Shown piece after piece: positions 47,716 to 60,000 of a DNA stretch of 64,000 nucleotides (positions are counted from its first letter, which is position 1; every line of letters begins with the position of its first letter). The notes under the pieces are model-generated. The model was not told where the DNA came from and did no database searches. It saw nothing but the letters and a program-made list of their open reading frames with translations. The stretch spans positions 868,001-932,000 of the forward strand of contig MCGE01000013.1 of NCBI GenBank assembly GCA_002105175.1. Reading direction: 5' to 3'. Source of the stretch: Absidia repens (lineage: Eukaryota > Mucoromycota > Mucoromycetes > Mucorales > Cunninghamellaceae). A program made the translations under genes and the position numbers.

Positions 47716-48998
47716 CTGCTTTCCATCTCCCCTACTAAGGTTGCTTTATCATAAATTTATTGCATATGATCAGTCGTCCCAAGTCATTTGATATCAAAGT
47801 GCCCCATTTTTGGTTGATCAATTATATTCATGAACCAAGTTGGTCTGTCGGTGTTAGCCGCGTGGATCGATTTACTCATTCAAGCAACGGTCATACTCCT
47901 TTAGCTTTTGAAGGTCTCTCAGCATTATTCTTATTTTACTCCCTTTATTTATAGGACACTTTAGGGACGAGCAGCTACCAATGTGAAATCCAAAACATTT
48001 TTATTTGGTAAAATGGTGATGTAAATAAAAAGAAAAGTCGCATATAATGAACCATCATATAAACTTATCCTTTGTCTTTATGTGATCATATAGACCGAAA
48101 AATCGAAAAAATCAAAAATACAACCAACAGGAAACAATAATGGGAACGACTTTGTGCCATCAAGCATCAGGAACTTCGGACGAAGCATTTGAGATTCATT
48201 TTCGAATAATTTAGCTCTATTTAGTTATTGTTTAGTATAGTTTCATACTTATGCATTTACTTTTATTGTAGTTCCTTCATCTCCAGCCCCATGTCCATTT
48301 TGTTTTTATTATTGTTGTTATTTATGACCCATTATTAAAAGCTGAAATGAAATTTATTGTCATTGAATCAAAAAAAATCAAGAAAACATGCGTGTGAATA
48401 CTTTAAGGGCAGGGATATTCTGGAAAACTTGACATCATAGAAACAAAACATTGACTGCCATCAGAAGAACAAGTGTTTTACATGTTTGTAATTTTGCTGC
48501 AGTGATGGTGTGATTAAAAATTTTGTCAATACGTAAATGTGTCAATACGTTATAATAAAAAGAAATAGGGTCAACATCGGAAGAAAATATACTTGGTTAC
48601 AAAAAAAAAAAAAAAAAAAAAGGACTGGTGCAAAGGGGTCGGGATGGGAGCGAGAATGGAAATGAGGACCAAGTGTTGAGATGAATTGTTGAACAATGAT
48701 TACATCTTTACTCGGTACACTTGATAATGTTTTAAAATGGGTCCATGTGGCGAGCTGGTAGGTGGTGTGGTCTGTATCTTAATCCTGATTGGCCGATTCA
48801 TGCGTTTCCTTTTCATGATACTGATTTATAGCGCTGATTCAAAAATGGCATGAAGAAAAAAATTGGTATGATTGGCCAGAGAGGATAAATAGTAGTATAT
48901 CTGATCAAACCTAAACCAACTTCTTTTTTGTTATAGCCATCCTCACTTTTTCCTTCCTTCTCTTCTTATTTTGTTCGCGTGAAAAAAAAAAAAAAAAA
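47716..48998. other. Intergenic, upstream of the acid phosphatase gene
   Basis: An A20 run is at 48600. GGATAAATAG at about 48882 could be a TATA-like element ~115 bp before the ATG. A C/T-rich leader and an A18 run directly precede the start codon. Confidence 0.5.
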
Positions 48999-50756
48999 AT
49001 GGCAAACAGTTTTCTTTTGTTGTATTTAATTGCAGTACTCTTCATCTCTGTGGGATTCGGTAAAAAAGAAGCTTTTGTGGGTGGCCCTGGCCTATTATCT
49101 GCACCAGATTCATATAATTCATTTGGTCAAGTTGACTGGAATCGTACCTATGGACCTATTGAACCGCAACAAATTCATATCAGTTTAGCCAATGAAGCTA
49201 AATATGCTAAAGTTCAATTCGCCACCACTCAATCTGTCAATGACACTTTACTCAAGTACTGGCCTAAAAAGAAGGATGGAGCGTCTTATCAAAAGCCAGT
49301 GATTGTCACTACCAGCGAAGTAAAGAAAATAATGTCCTCATCTCCGATTTTTCTTCTCACACTCAGTTTTTTTTTTTCGGGTGGTGTTGATAAAGGATTG
49401 GACTTTTGTAGACGGTGGCAATGCAAAACGACCTCTTTATCTTCATAACATTCAAACCAAACCATTGAAACTAGCTACTCTATATGAATATCAAGTAGGA
49501 TCCATTAATTGTGATGATAAAAGTACTCTTTGGTCTCCTGTGTTCGAGTTCCATACTCCATCTCGGTCAAATTCTTTCAAATTCATTGCTACGGGTGATG
49601 TTGTAAGTCCGACGTCATGCAAATTTTTTTTTTTGACAGTTTTTTTTTTTTTTTTTTCAGGGGTTAAATAATGCAGTGACGATGCAACATTTGGTGAAGT
49701 TGGCAAGAACACACGAGTATGATTTTATTACTGTTTCTGGTGATCAATCCTATGATATGTCTGACTTTGATGGAAAAAAGGGGGATGAATATATGAATTT
49801 TGCTCAACAATTGTATTCTACTGTGCCTTATCTTGGTGTCACTGGAAACCACGAAGGCGCCTACAACTTTTCTCATTATAAAAACAGGTCAGTATAAATT
49901 GTTTCGTTATTCACAAAAAAATAATAATAATAATAGTGGAGTGGTGGGAAGGAAGTTACCAAACGATTGCTTACCTACGGCCCCTTTTTTTAGATTCAAT
50001 ATCGTCCCTTACAAAGAATCCAACTCATCTGATGCCTTGTTTTATTCCATCAATTATAAATCACTCCACTTGGTGTCCTTCTCGACAGAAATTTATTTAA
50101 AGCAAGGAACTCCAGACCAAATTAAAAATGCATTGCAATGGCTGGAGGAGGATTTGACTTTGGCCAATCAACACCGCATTGCTCGGCCATGGATCGTTCT
50201 GATGACACATCATCCTATGTATTGCTCAGGCGATGACCCTGACTGTACTGTAAAAGGTCCGTTGATTCGTAATGGACCTGTCGACGAGGATGGTAAGCAT
50301 TGGGGCGGCTTGGAACCTTTGCTTTTGAAACACAAGGTGGATTTATATCTCGGTAAGGGAAAAAAAACAAACCCAAAAGGGCGAGGGCATAATTTCTTAC
50401 TTTTTTTTTTTTTTTTTTTTGTGGCATAAGCCGGACATGTACATAACTTTGAGCGGACCTATCCTATAGCTAATAACACACTACAATCCACCTCTTACCG
50501 AGATCCACCTTCCTTTTTCCAAGTAATTAATGGTAATGCTGGGCAGCCGGAAGGACCTTCGGCATTTGCGGAAGGAGATCCTCATGCCAATTGGTCGGCC
50601 ACTCGTTATGGTAGCTACGGCTTCTCAGAATTTGCCGTTTCTCCCCAATCTTTAGAATTGACACATCATGCCATCAATACCGACGGATCCTTGGGGAATG
50701 TCGTCGATTACGTTAAAGTTACCAAAACAAAAACGCACAGTGGATTAAATAATTAG
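48999..50756 (+). CDS. Purple acid phosphatase (secreted metallophosphoesterase)
   Basis: Hydrolyses phosphate monoesters, probably outside the cell, and would serve phosphate scavenging. Exons 48999-49319, 49396-49602, 49661-49887, 49994-50352 and 50431-50756 give 479 aa. A signal peptide (FLLLYLIAVLFISVGFG) is followed by the fibronectin-like N domain (PQQIHISLANEA). The five metal-binding blocks are in order: ATGDV (Asp 175), GDQSYD (Asp 204, Tyr 207), GNHE (239-241), MTHHP (His 324/325) and GHVHNFERTYP (His 374, His 376). Sequons such as NRT, NDT, NWS and NNT fit a glycoprotein. The exon 2 acceptor (GATAAAG|GAT) lacks a pyrimidine run directly before it, but the frame and the WTFVDGGN sequence support it. 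Confidence 0.95.
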
Positions 50757-51307
50757 AACAGTTTACTAGTCTCTTTTTATAATTTTGTTTATATACTGTA
50801 AAGCTACATTCACTCTTCAGCAATTCATTTTACGGTTACAGATAAAAGACGAAAAAAATAAAATAAAAATTTTCCACACTACAATGCACATTCTTACTAT
50901 GTGGATCTCATACCACTATTCAACTGTCCACGAGCACTGTAACAAATAAATGCAAACGATCACATCACACCTAGTCCTCCATACGTAGAAATATTGGAAC
51001 CATCAAATAAATTCCCACAAATAATTATTATCATCCACATAGTACTGAGCACGTAACTTCGGACGCCGCGCAAAAACACCCAACCGATTTTTTGTCAAGA
51101 CCCGCATCCGCTTTCTTTTCCTACATACGCATGTATATCCAATGAGACAACTAAAAATATAAAGGAAACATCGCCTTATTGACTATGTTTTGTTGTGTTG
51201 ATGGCTATATTATATATATAAATGAAAAACAGGCGGGACACCCCTTTTTCCAACGGAAGATAAATATGTCGCAAAAACCATCTTTCCCTCTACGATCTCC
51301 TGAATAG
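50757..51307. other. Intergenic, no gene recognised
   Basis: 3' flank of the phosphatase gene followed by AT-rich DNA. Confidence 0.5.
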
Positions 51308-51985
51308 TTTCATACCCCGCCCACGTGGGGCTTTATTTTTTTTTCTCTTTCTCTCTCTCTTTTTATTTTTTTTTCCTCTTCATCATTCAACTTCTATGGG
51401 ATTATTTTGGACTTATAATAGTGTCAGGACTAGTTTAGAAGCGTTTCCAGCTCAGGGATTACAAGACGCATGAGGAAACCCTTTCATTTTGGATCTAGGA
51501 TCTGATTGCACCATTAGTTAGTTTTTTAGAGCCTTCATTAGCATAGTTTAGTATTAGTTTGTCCGTAGTTTGTATTTCCATCCGAATAAAATAAGTCTAT
51601 TTTTACTTACTTCAATGGAAGTGTTTCCTTAGTCTTTCTCATGTCTTGTGCAATAGATCCCTTTTTCTACTACCATCACTCCTTTTGATTAGCGTTTACT
51701 ATTGCTGTGCTTCAATAAAAAGAAATCTCATTTATTCTTTCTCATACCTTATACATACAATATATTAGATCCCTTTTATTTTTGTTCCTTTTAGACCAGT
51801 GTTTCCTACTCGCCAGATCTCCCATTAATCTCCCTCAGCCTACCTCCACTAGATCCCGTGTTACAATAGATCCCACCTTCTTAGATTAGGACACTTAATA
51901 AAATATACTTTTTCTTGACCATTCTCTGACCCATTGGACAATGAGAGATTTTGCGTTTGTTGCTCTTTTGTGAGTGGCCTATTAC
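51308..51985 (+). repeat. Copy H of the CACGTG-headed dispersed repeat
   Basis: Head CCCGCCCACGTG at 51316-51327. The CT tract runs to 51380, then CATCATTCAACTTCT, the core GTGTCAGGACTAGTTTAGAA, GGGATTACAAGACGCATGAG and CATTTTGGATCTAGGAT, then CCGAATAAAATAAG near 51583. The tail has CTTCAATAAAAAG (51709) and CTTAATAAAATATAC (51895) and ends near TCTTTTGTGAGTGGCC (51980). It faces copy I. Confidence 0.88.
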
Positions 51986-52184
51986 ATTCTTGCTTTTTAT
52001 TCAGACATCATGACTATTTATCCAATAAGGGCCCCCAGTGACTGATTGATAGACTTAGGTCTCTGTTGTACTGTACATTACTGAATTGTAGAGCATATTT
52101 CCCTGCTTTCTGCTAGTAGTTAATACTTCGCTGGGGCTTTGAAGGAAAGTAATCATGGCGGGTGAGATAAAGGACAAATGTTGG

Positions 52185-52886
52185 ATAGAAAACTCACAAA
52201 GCAACTACAATAGTGATACTACTGAGTACTCGGTATACAACGGGGGAGAGGATGGTGGATAAAAAGGTATATTTTTATTAAAGCGCGATTGATGGTCAAC
52301 ACTAAACTAAAAGAGCGGGCTTCATTGTACGTAGACGGAATCGATTGAAGGTAGCTTGATGAAGGCTAACGAGAGATCTGAAGAATGGTGGGCTCTAATC
52401 TAAAGGAACTAATTTAAAATGGGAGCTAATAAACTTTGCAATATAGGATATAGAATAAGAGGACATCTGTTCTTTAATCATAACAATGGTCCACACGAAT
52501 TAAAAGGGATGGGTAGTAAAAAATGAATCTATTGAGCAAGTCATGAATGAGACTTTTGGGACATTTTATTTAAAGTTAATAAAAAGTGATATGCTTTATT
52601 CAAATATATATACAAACTATGGACAAACTAACACTAAACTATGCTAATGAAGGTTTCCAACAAGCTAACTGATGGTGCCTTCAGATCCTGAATCCAAAAT
52701 GAAAGGGTTCCCCATGCATCTTGTAATCCCTCAACTGAAAACCCTTCTAAACTAGTCCTGATGCTAATATAAGTTTAACATAACCCGTAAAGAAGTTGAA
52801 TGGCGGCGAAAAAAATGAAACGAAAAAAGAAAGAGAGGGAAAAAAAAGAACGAAGATAAATATTCACGTGGGCGGCACTTGAAATA
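52185..52886 (-). repeat. Copy I of the CACGTG-headed dispersed repeat (inverted)
   Basis: On the minus strand the head GCCGCCCACGTG (one mismatch) is at 52876-52865. The CT tract, CGCCATTCAACTTCTTTACG, the core (GCATCAGGACTAGTTTAGAA, GGGATTACAAGATGCATGGG, CATTTTGGATTCAGGAT), TGAATAAAGC and the tail CTTTAATAAAAATATACC follow, ending GCTTTGTGAGTTTTC near 52195. It is tail to tail with copy H across ~200 bp. Confidence 0.88.
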
Positions 52887-53533
52887 ATTTATGTGTGAGG
52901 ATTGCTTTGGGATTTTTTTTTTACAATAATCAACACAATTGAACAGCGGCACCATGGTGATCCACTCTTCTCACGACAACCAATCTCCACGTAATCTTAG
53001 TCCGGGAAAACATTTTTTTTTTACTATTCTACTCTACGATACTACGGTGAAAATAAAGTCCAATTTATACCACAGAAAAACACCAACGAAGAACAACAGC
53101 TCTTGCTTAGCATCCATATGTACTTATTTTGAGTGACCAGCAATATTTCTTGTCAGTGAGAATGTTCAAATGCCGAAAAAGTAGGAGTGTTCCAAGACCT
53201 GTCTTTTGGGAGTGCAGAAATGAGAGCCCCTTGAGCCCTATGTACACAAAACATGAATGGGTGGAGATTCAAATTTACCCCACACTTATTTTCGATCGTT
53301 CCAGGCCTTGTAAAAGAGTGTCATTTTCCAGAAGAGGCAAGACAACATAATCGCAGAGAGTTAAAGGAATTCACTTTTAGAATTGCATAATAGATTTCAC
53401 TCAGTAAACAAGTTGTAGACACTGTTTTATTTCTGAATGGGTGCAAGACGATTTATTAACTCATTTCATTAAATTATGATATTACTAATTTTGATTGTAT
53501 TGTAAATGTCATATATACTATGTATAAATCCTA
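52887..53533. other. Intergenic, no gene recognised
   Basis: Two short open frames (52939 and 53129, 65-73 codons) lack recognisable sequence or splice partners and are treated as noise. The last ~130 bp are the 3' flank of the next gene (minus). Confidence 0.45.
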
Positions 53534-53788
53534 TTAACAGCTAGTCTTGTTACATTGTCTGCAACTAGTGTTGACACCAGAATCACAAGCTTCTCCAGCA
53601 GCATTACAAATGTAGGCATGTCCATGAAGACAATCACCCTGACCATCACCACAAAATATGGAGTTTCTTATGCCATTACAGTTACAGTTACTTTTCGGGC
53701 ACTCGCTTGCTTGAATAAGTGGACATAATACACCGAAACAAAGAACCAAAAGGAAGAAGAAACAGAAAGAATTTGATGACGATTGCAT
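53534..53788 (-). CDS. Small secreted cysteine-rich protein
   Basis: Single exon, 84 aa. Residues 1-27 are a strong signal peptide (SFCFFFLLVLCFGVLCPLIQ, then ASE). The mature ~57 residues hold ten cysteines: CPKSNCNC, FCGDGQGDC, YICNAAGEAC and SCRQCNKTSC, enough for five disulfides. I read the FCGD...GHAYICN...GEACD spacing as a small-secreted-protein pattern but cannot name the family. Such proteins in fungi include effectors, wall proteins and antimicrobial peptides, and none of these roles is shown. A TATA-like region and purine-rich leader lie upstream (53820-53900). Confidence 0.75.
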   Translation of the reverse strand: MQSSSNSFCFFFLLVLCFGVLCPLIQASECPKSNCNCNGIRNSIFCGDGQGDCLHGHAYICNAAGEACDSGVNTSCRQCNKTSC

Positions 53789-54588
53789 TGTGGATGAAAT
53801 TGTGTATATATTTTTTAAGGAAGCAGTAAAGGATGGATTGTGAATGAAGATGAACAGTTAAAATGAAAGAGAAAAAAAACTAACAATAAAACCGTGGTAT
53901 TTATACGGATTAATGGGACTCTTCTTTATATCCATCTTGAAAACGGCGATCGTTCAGGGAGCGACTTGGTGCTTTTTTAAGTGCTTCGATCCACGCCACT
54001 TTCTAATCATATCAACAGGGACTGCTTGCTCTCTTATTTTCACCCTGGACCTCCTAATGCTTTTAGTTCTCCTCCTGTTTAGAATATACTACTTTAAAGA
54101 AAGAAACTTTTTTTTTCTTTTTTGAACTACATAGAAATTCATAGAACATAATAGAACTCTTATCCTTCATCTTGGATTTTTGATAGAATGTACTGAATTT
54201 TCTGTAGAATATTCCACCTTTAAGAAGGAATTTGCCAGAATTAAGTAAGAGAAAAAAAGAAGGTTTGCATGTATAAGAGATAAATGTATGTAACTGTAAG
54301 GTACAATATTTATTGCATTTTTCAGCTTTTAATGCTTTATAATGAACAGGGTGAATCGATGATACTTTATGACAATATCAGTCCCGATCTGGGTGCAGGA
54401 TTTCACAAGATCATGTCGGCGATTAAACAAATAGTGCGAATATTTCTGATTTTTTTTATTCTCCCTCTTTCCGTTTTTTTTTTTTTTTATCTACCTTGAC
54501 CATTCCCCTTGAAACTTTCTCCCCCTTCACTCTTTCTTTTTAGACCTCCTCTTTTATTCCTATTTTATATACATCTTTACTTGGAGAA
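53789..54588. other. Intergenic, two weak exon-like stretches
   Basis: From ATG 53913 a 70-codon frame encodes two hydrophobic segments (FLIISTGTACSLIFTLDLLM and LLVLLLFRIYYF). At 54326, after TTTTTCAG, a frame encodes MLYNEQGESMILYDNISPDL and GAGFHKIMSAIKQIV. Either could be a remnant or an exon, but I cannot join them. T-rich DNA precedes the next gene. Confidence 0.3.
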
Positions 54589-56112
54589 ATGGCAGTCTCG
54601 CTAACTGATCTTCCCTATGAACTCCTTTTACAAATGGCGCAAAACCTGTCGTACTCTGATCTATGGTATTTTGGAACATGCTCAAAACGGACACGCATTC
54701 TTGCCTTTGAACTTATTCTCAGCAAATATCAAATCAACCTTATTCGCCCCAAAGTCATCAACCCCTTTGCTCATCTAGTACATGCTGCTGTAGCTTACTT
54801 GGATCGGCATGGACATCAACCTACTACAATTCAATCGGTCGCCAATCATTTAGTTGTTGCCATCAATGACCGAACTCCTTATGATCGTTTCATGGCCGAT
54901 ACCTTGGAATTCTTGTTGGATAAGTGCCTAGCTATCCTTATCGACTCTATCTTTCTGGAACTTCCCTTTGCTTCATCATCCACTCCATCGTACAAAGGAA
55001 CTCAACTCAGTCCACCGCCAACGCTGAATGAGAACGATCAAACGAACCTCCAAAACTACACAACCATTACAAACACCCATGAAAATACCACCACAACTAC
55101 CATTCCTCACATCAACGACAACAACGCTGACACTGAACCCATGGATCGCCAGCATCCCTTATCCAATCTCTTTCCACCATCATCAAACACATACGGCTTG
55201 TCTACAGCAGCAGCAGCAGCAACAGCAGCAACAGCGGCAACAGCAACAGCAACAGCCGCTACTTCAACCACGACAAGCACTTCATTGGCCACGGCTACAG
55301 TATCATCACACAATCCTACTGCCACCTGCGCCGCTCTTCGCATGGCTGACTTTTTATTCACCCTTGACAGTATTCTGGCTGTGTTATTTGCGGATTCACC
55401 CCATCGGCGATTGATTCGAGAGCACCTGGAGCGCACAATGACCCGTCTGGCACAACAATATAGGAAACAAGATCAAGCAGAAACTGCCAAAACAGGACTT
55501 CGGGTGTGCGTCTTATTTGTCTGTAGATTGGTCCAACAGCAGATTTTGACGATTGCCGATGCCAGTGCTTTTGCTCGTCATCTCCCTGAATTCTTCACCA
55601 CCCATCCGTTTGATGTCCGATTTGGATGGGCATCGACAAGTATTCGCTCCAACAGCTCGAACAACACTACCACCACCACCACCACCACCACTCAGACGGA
55701 AACAACTGCAACATCAGCAGCAGCAGCAGGTACGGGCGACGATGAATGGGTTGAATATGATATTGGTGTGCGCGACAACATGGACCGGCACAGACAAGGA
55801 GGGGGATCGGCAACCACAGCAACATCGGTGCCCTATGATGGTGACAGCGGCGACGGAGGCGGCGGCAGCGGTGGCGGCGGTGGTGGTGGTACCTTTGCCC
55901 TTGGAAGCAATTTGGTCATGCATATGCAGCATCCACGTTGGTTAGTCTGGTTTCAAGAAACTGAGTTGCGGATGATGGTACTCTTGGATCTGGTGCGAGC
56001 TGTGGTGGATCAAATCTATCAATCAAGACCGAATGATCATATTCATCTCAGTTATATGACGAATATGTTACAAGATACCTTTACGGCCTTCAACACTTTC
56101 AAGTCCAGATGA
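54589..56112 (+). CDS. F-box-like protein with low-complexity middle
   Basis: Single exon, 507 aa. The N terminus SLTDLPYELLLQMAQNLSYS, DLWYFGTCSKRTRILAFE (residues 4-42) matches the F-box pattern (LPxEL...L...DL...CSK), suggesting an adaptor that recruits targets to an SCF ubiquitin ligase; confirmation would need a profile search. A helical region follows (AHLVHAAVAYLDRHG, DRFMADTLEFLLDKCLAILI). The middle has poly-Ala/Thr, poly-Thr and poly-Gly tracts made of trinucleotide repeats. Helical blocks flank it (RRLIREHLERTMTRLAQQYR and the C-terminal WLVWFQETELRMMVLLDLVR). No leucine-rich or WD repeats are visible. A 41-bp T run lies just downstream of the stop. Confidence 0.78.
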   Translation: MAVSLTDLPYELLLQMAQNLSYSDLWYFGTCSKRTRILAFELILSKYQINLIRPKVINPFAHLVHAAVAYLDRHGHQPTTIQSVANHLVVAINDRTPYDRFMADTLEFLLDKCLAILIDSIFLELPFASSSTPSYKGTQLSPPPTLNENDQTNLQNYTTITNTHENTTTTTIPHINDNNADTEPMDRQHPLSNLFPPSSNTYGLSTAAAAATAATAATATATAATSTTTSTSLATATVSSHNPTATCAALRMADFLFTLDSILAVLFADSPHRRLIREHLERTMTRLAQQYRKQDQAETAKTGLRVCVLFVCRLVQQQILTIADASAFARHLPEFFTTHPFDVRFGWASTSIRSNSSNNTTTTTTTTTQTETTATSAAAAGTGDDEWVEYDIGVRDNMDRHRQGGGSATTATSVPYDGDSGDGGGGSGGGGGGGTFALGSNLVMHMQHPRWLVWFQETELRMMVLLDLVRAVVDQIYQSRPNDHIHLSYMTNMLQDTFTAFNTFKSR

Positions 56113-56175
56113 TCTCTTTTTTTTTGGTTTTAGTTTTACAAGTCATATTCCCCTTCCCCTTAGTTTATCTAGCTT

Positions 56176-56222
<47 letters not shown>

Positions 56223-57040
56223 ATGTAGTATGTATGCTCCTGGGAGTTTCCCTTTCCCGAATCCTTATCCCTCTATCTCTCTATCTTTTTATCCTTAGTT
56301 TACTTTATATTCCCCTCCCCCCTTCTCTTCGTTGAACGTGTATAAACATTTGAATCAAATAAAGACTATTCCATCTTATTATCTATCAATGCATATGCCC
56401 GTCTTACTACAATGATACTTGATCTGCGTTAAAATGTCCCTACTTTTTTTTTTCTTTTCTTTTAATTCCATCGAAGCGAATGTCCCTAGGGAATGCCGAT
56501 GTACAGTACTGTACATATAGTCAAAATTAGGGTTTTTTTAAACCAGTGGAAGCGAAGTTCTATTGATATCAATATATTTATGAGGCAACTTTGACATTGT
56601 ATTACGATAGTTTGACAGACCTCATATTTCTTTAATTCCGCAAAGTCGTTTTTTATTATCGATTTATCATAATGTTATTTCCTGCGGTTTAGCTTTTCTG
56701 GCAAAACTTGACTATCGTACATGCATTCTCACCTGTTTTATCCTATCAAATAAAAATGTATGTCCTTATTCAATAGATTAAGCCCAAATGGAAAACACAT
56801 ACACGCTATTTTTTTTATTTCATTTTATTTATCAAATCAACCGAATGACACAACAAAACAAGAAAAAAACAAATCGAGACAATCACACTTCTTTATTTTT
56901 ATTTTTTTATTCAAAGTGACAAACTAGTACTAATAATGATAATGATAAAAAAAAATATTGACTAAAATAAAATATAAACTATAACTAAATGGCTATCTAC
57001 TAAAAAGGAAGGGAAAAGATGACGAGGGGGTTTTGGTATT
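56113..57040. other. Convergent 3' flanks with T41 tract
   Basis: T41 at 56178-56218 and AATAAAG at 56358 follow the F-box-like gene. A TACAGTACTGTACAT palindrome lies at about 56502-56516. The region before 57040 is the 3' side of the FHIP-family gene. Confidence 0.6.
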
Positions 57041-60000
57041 TCAGAAAGGTGACCGTAGATTGTTGCGCCTTGAAGAAGACTCATCAATAGGATCCAGACC
57101 ATTCCGCCAATCGAACGCAGACATCGTTGCTACAGACATCCGTTGTTGTTGTTTCCATTTTCGATCCATGTCAGACTGAGAGATGGGCGACGAGGCCAGT
57201 GAGTAGTAGGAATTTCTTTGGAACCCTGCGAAGTGTTGACGGTGTGGGGTTGGTGGTACATAGTATTGATCTTGATGCCACGCTGCCATCATTTTTTGCC
57301 GTGTCATCATCGCAGCTGCCGAAGAGAGATTGCTACCACCATCATCACCAATAGGAGGCTCATCAGCATAATCTGTCGAATGTCGGACGAGAACCACCGC
57401 TGCCAGTTCTTTACAGAATTCTTGAAGGACAATATAGGCATGGACAAAATTGGATAATTTGGCAAATGGGTTGGTCATCGTTACTGGAGTAGCATTAGCC
57501 TTTTGTTGGAAAAAGAGTGCTGAAGGGGATGATGCTGAAGGCATGGATGAGTCCACATTGTGTTGTTGATGTTGCTGCAAGGTCGTGGCTGAAAGATCGA
57601 GTCTTGATGGCAAAGGAGGAGGAGAATTTGATGATGATGATCGTGTAGAAGTTGATAGTGATCCTGTCACTTGGTTGTTGTTATCGTTGTTATTACTTGA
57701 TAGTGTAGTGGCTGATTTCGAAGGGGTGGGTGATGGTGGACTTGGTAGTGGTGCCGTATGTTTGTTATTGTGGTTGAAGACAAGGTGCGAGAAACTAGGC
57801 TGCTTGGTGAGTCCATGTGAAGGAGTGGATTCACGTGGTGTAGAGTGAGACGGTGTTAAATGAAGTGCTGATGCTGTGGACCGTAGTACCTGCTGAATAG
57901 GTTGTTGCTGTTGCTGTTGCTGTTGCTGCTGTTGTTGCTGCTGCTGCTGTTGATATTGCTGTTGCTGTTGCTGATGTTGATGTTGATGATGATAGTAATT
58001 GTATTGATGTTGGAGCTGTAACGAGTTCATATTGGATTGATGATGATGATAAGAGCCCGTGTTAGTGTTGATGGAAGTAGGTGCAACACCCCGCTTCTTT
58101 GCCAAGGATATCCGAGTTTCAAAGTTGGGCACAAGCTGGGCACGTTTGAGAGCCTCAAAGGTAACTTGTTCTAATAACGCATACAAACTACGCCGAGTTC
58201 TTGATGTGGTGGTCGGTAGAGTCCATACGCCGCCATAGAGTGTCCCATCTTCTCCAACACGCACAGCACGCCAATCACAAATAACGCCATCTACCCGTCT
58301 ATCAACAATACCAGCAATTTTCTGTAAGATACTTGTCACCAAAAGATTTTGTTCCACAGATGATTCCAACATTTTGGCAAAAAGGTCAAAAAGATGGTGG
58401 AGAAACAATCCTTCGTAGTTCGAGCACCGTTTGATGAAGTCGTCATTGTCGTTGTCAGTGGTTTTCCCAAACAAGTTTCCTGAAGAACCCGAAAATGGTA
58501 ATGTGTCGTTCATCATGCGAGTAGCTTCACGTCCAACCACCATGCTTTTGGGTCGCTTGGGCCTGCCTTTTCGATCTTCAGATTCCCGTTCCACATCATG
58601 TCGGCTTTTCACAGGAGGATATGGTGATTGCCAAAAGTTACGAGCCAGCATACCGTATTGGAAGCGTTCCCTTGCTTCATGGAAGTAATCATCATAGCTA
58701 TTTCCAGGTACCACCACGTGTTGTTGATGATACGTTCCGCTATTGTTGCCGGTGTATTCATTCGAATTGTGTTGTCGATCATGTCCATTTTCAGATCCAT
58801 TCCGAGTCACCATTGTTGAAAGTGCCGGGCTTTTCATCCTTTCCAACTCGTCTTCCAAAGGTAATAGTGAGAGCACCCTATGGTGATGATGACAGTAAAA
58901 TTTTGATCAATTTACCCTCTTACTTCTTCAACCTTCAATTTTCTCTATTTAATTCATTGAGCTTACCTTTCAACCAGCCAACGTACTTTATCGGTCTTGT
59001 TTTCTCTTGGAGGTTGGATCAATGTGTCTTCGTCGTTGGAATGCGCCGTTTTATTGTCATCTGATACTGTTGATTCGGTAGACGATGCTGTTGCCGCAGA
59101 GGACTCGGTACCGCTGATAGCATTTGTTGTTGTTGTTGTAGTTGTCGCAGTTGCTATAGAGGTAGCGGTGGTAACGTATTCGCCATCAGGTCCAATGTCG
59201 ACATAGTTCCGTAAAACCAGGTTGTAAATGGCAAATTGATTGTAAGTTTCCAGCATAGTATCGAAGAGACGTAAGGTTGCTAGAGACAGATTCACATCGT
59301 CTGTATCAATCCGGTGAATCAACAATAGGCGTAAGGTTAAATCGTCGTCAATGGCGATGGTGGAGGTAGAGCGTTGATCACTGCTTTTTCGTTGACTGCT
59401 GGTATCGTTGCTGTCATTATCCTCGTCGTATTCATCTTTACTGCCGTTGTCATCTTCGTCTTCGTCTTCGTCCAGTCCATGTAATGATGGTGAAAGTGAC
59501 TTGATTTCAGGTTCCAAGTCTTTGCCTACACCACCTTCTTCACCCACAAGTACCACCAAGAAAGCGTGTAATAAGGTTTGGTCTGTCAGACTTCGAATCA
59601 TTTCTGTCGTATAAGCAGTAGCCGCAGTCGCACCATCAACGGAAGGAGAACTAAGAGCCGTACACACCACAGGATGCCAAAGACTTGTCGTAAGTTGTGC
59701 CAAAAGAGCGGTCATCAGACGTTTGTCGGCTACCCGAGCCACATCGTTCAGATATTCCCAAAAACTGTAAAAGGCATCGACCAGCATTTCCCCATCCCGT
59801 GTGTTTTCCAGTGTTCGGATAAAGTTGGTATCAAATGGACTCTTCTTTCTACGTTTACGTCGGAAGCTGTTGTGTGCATTGACTGTAATCATAAGACTAT
59901 TGTTGGTGATCATGGCAGGAATAGAGAATTGGATGCGTCGTCGGGGAGGTCGTACAGGTACCACACGATTGTTGCTTGCTATTGTAAATGCGCCCATGTT

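Noticed and set aside
47086..52886. Dispersed repeat as classical solo LTR
   Set aside because: No TG...CA termini, no clear target-site duplication and no internal retroelement genes in the window. Left open as an alternative, not called.
53129..53350. 73-codon plus-strand frame (MSDQQYFLSVRMFK...)
   Set aside because: Isolated, no splice signals in frame, no recognisable motif, AT-rich surroundings.
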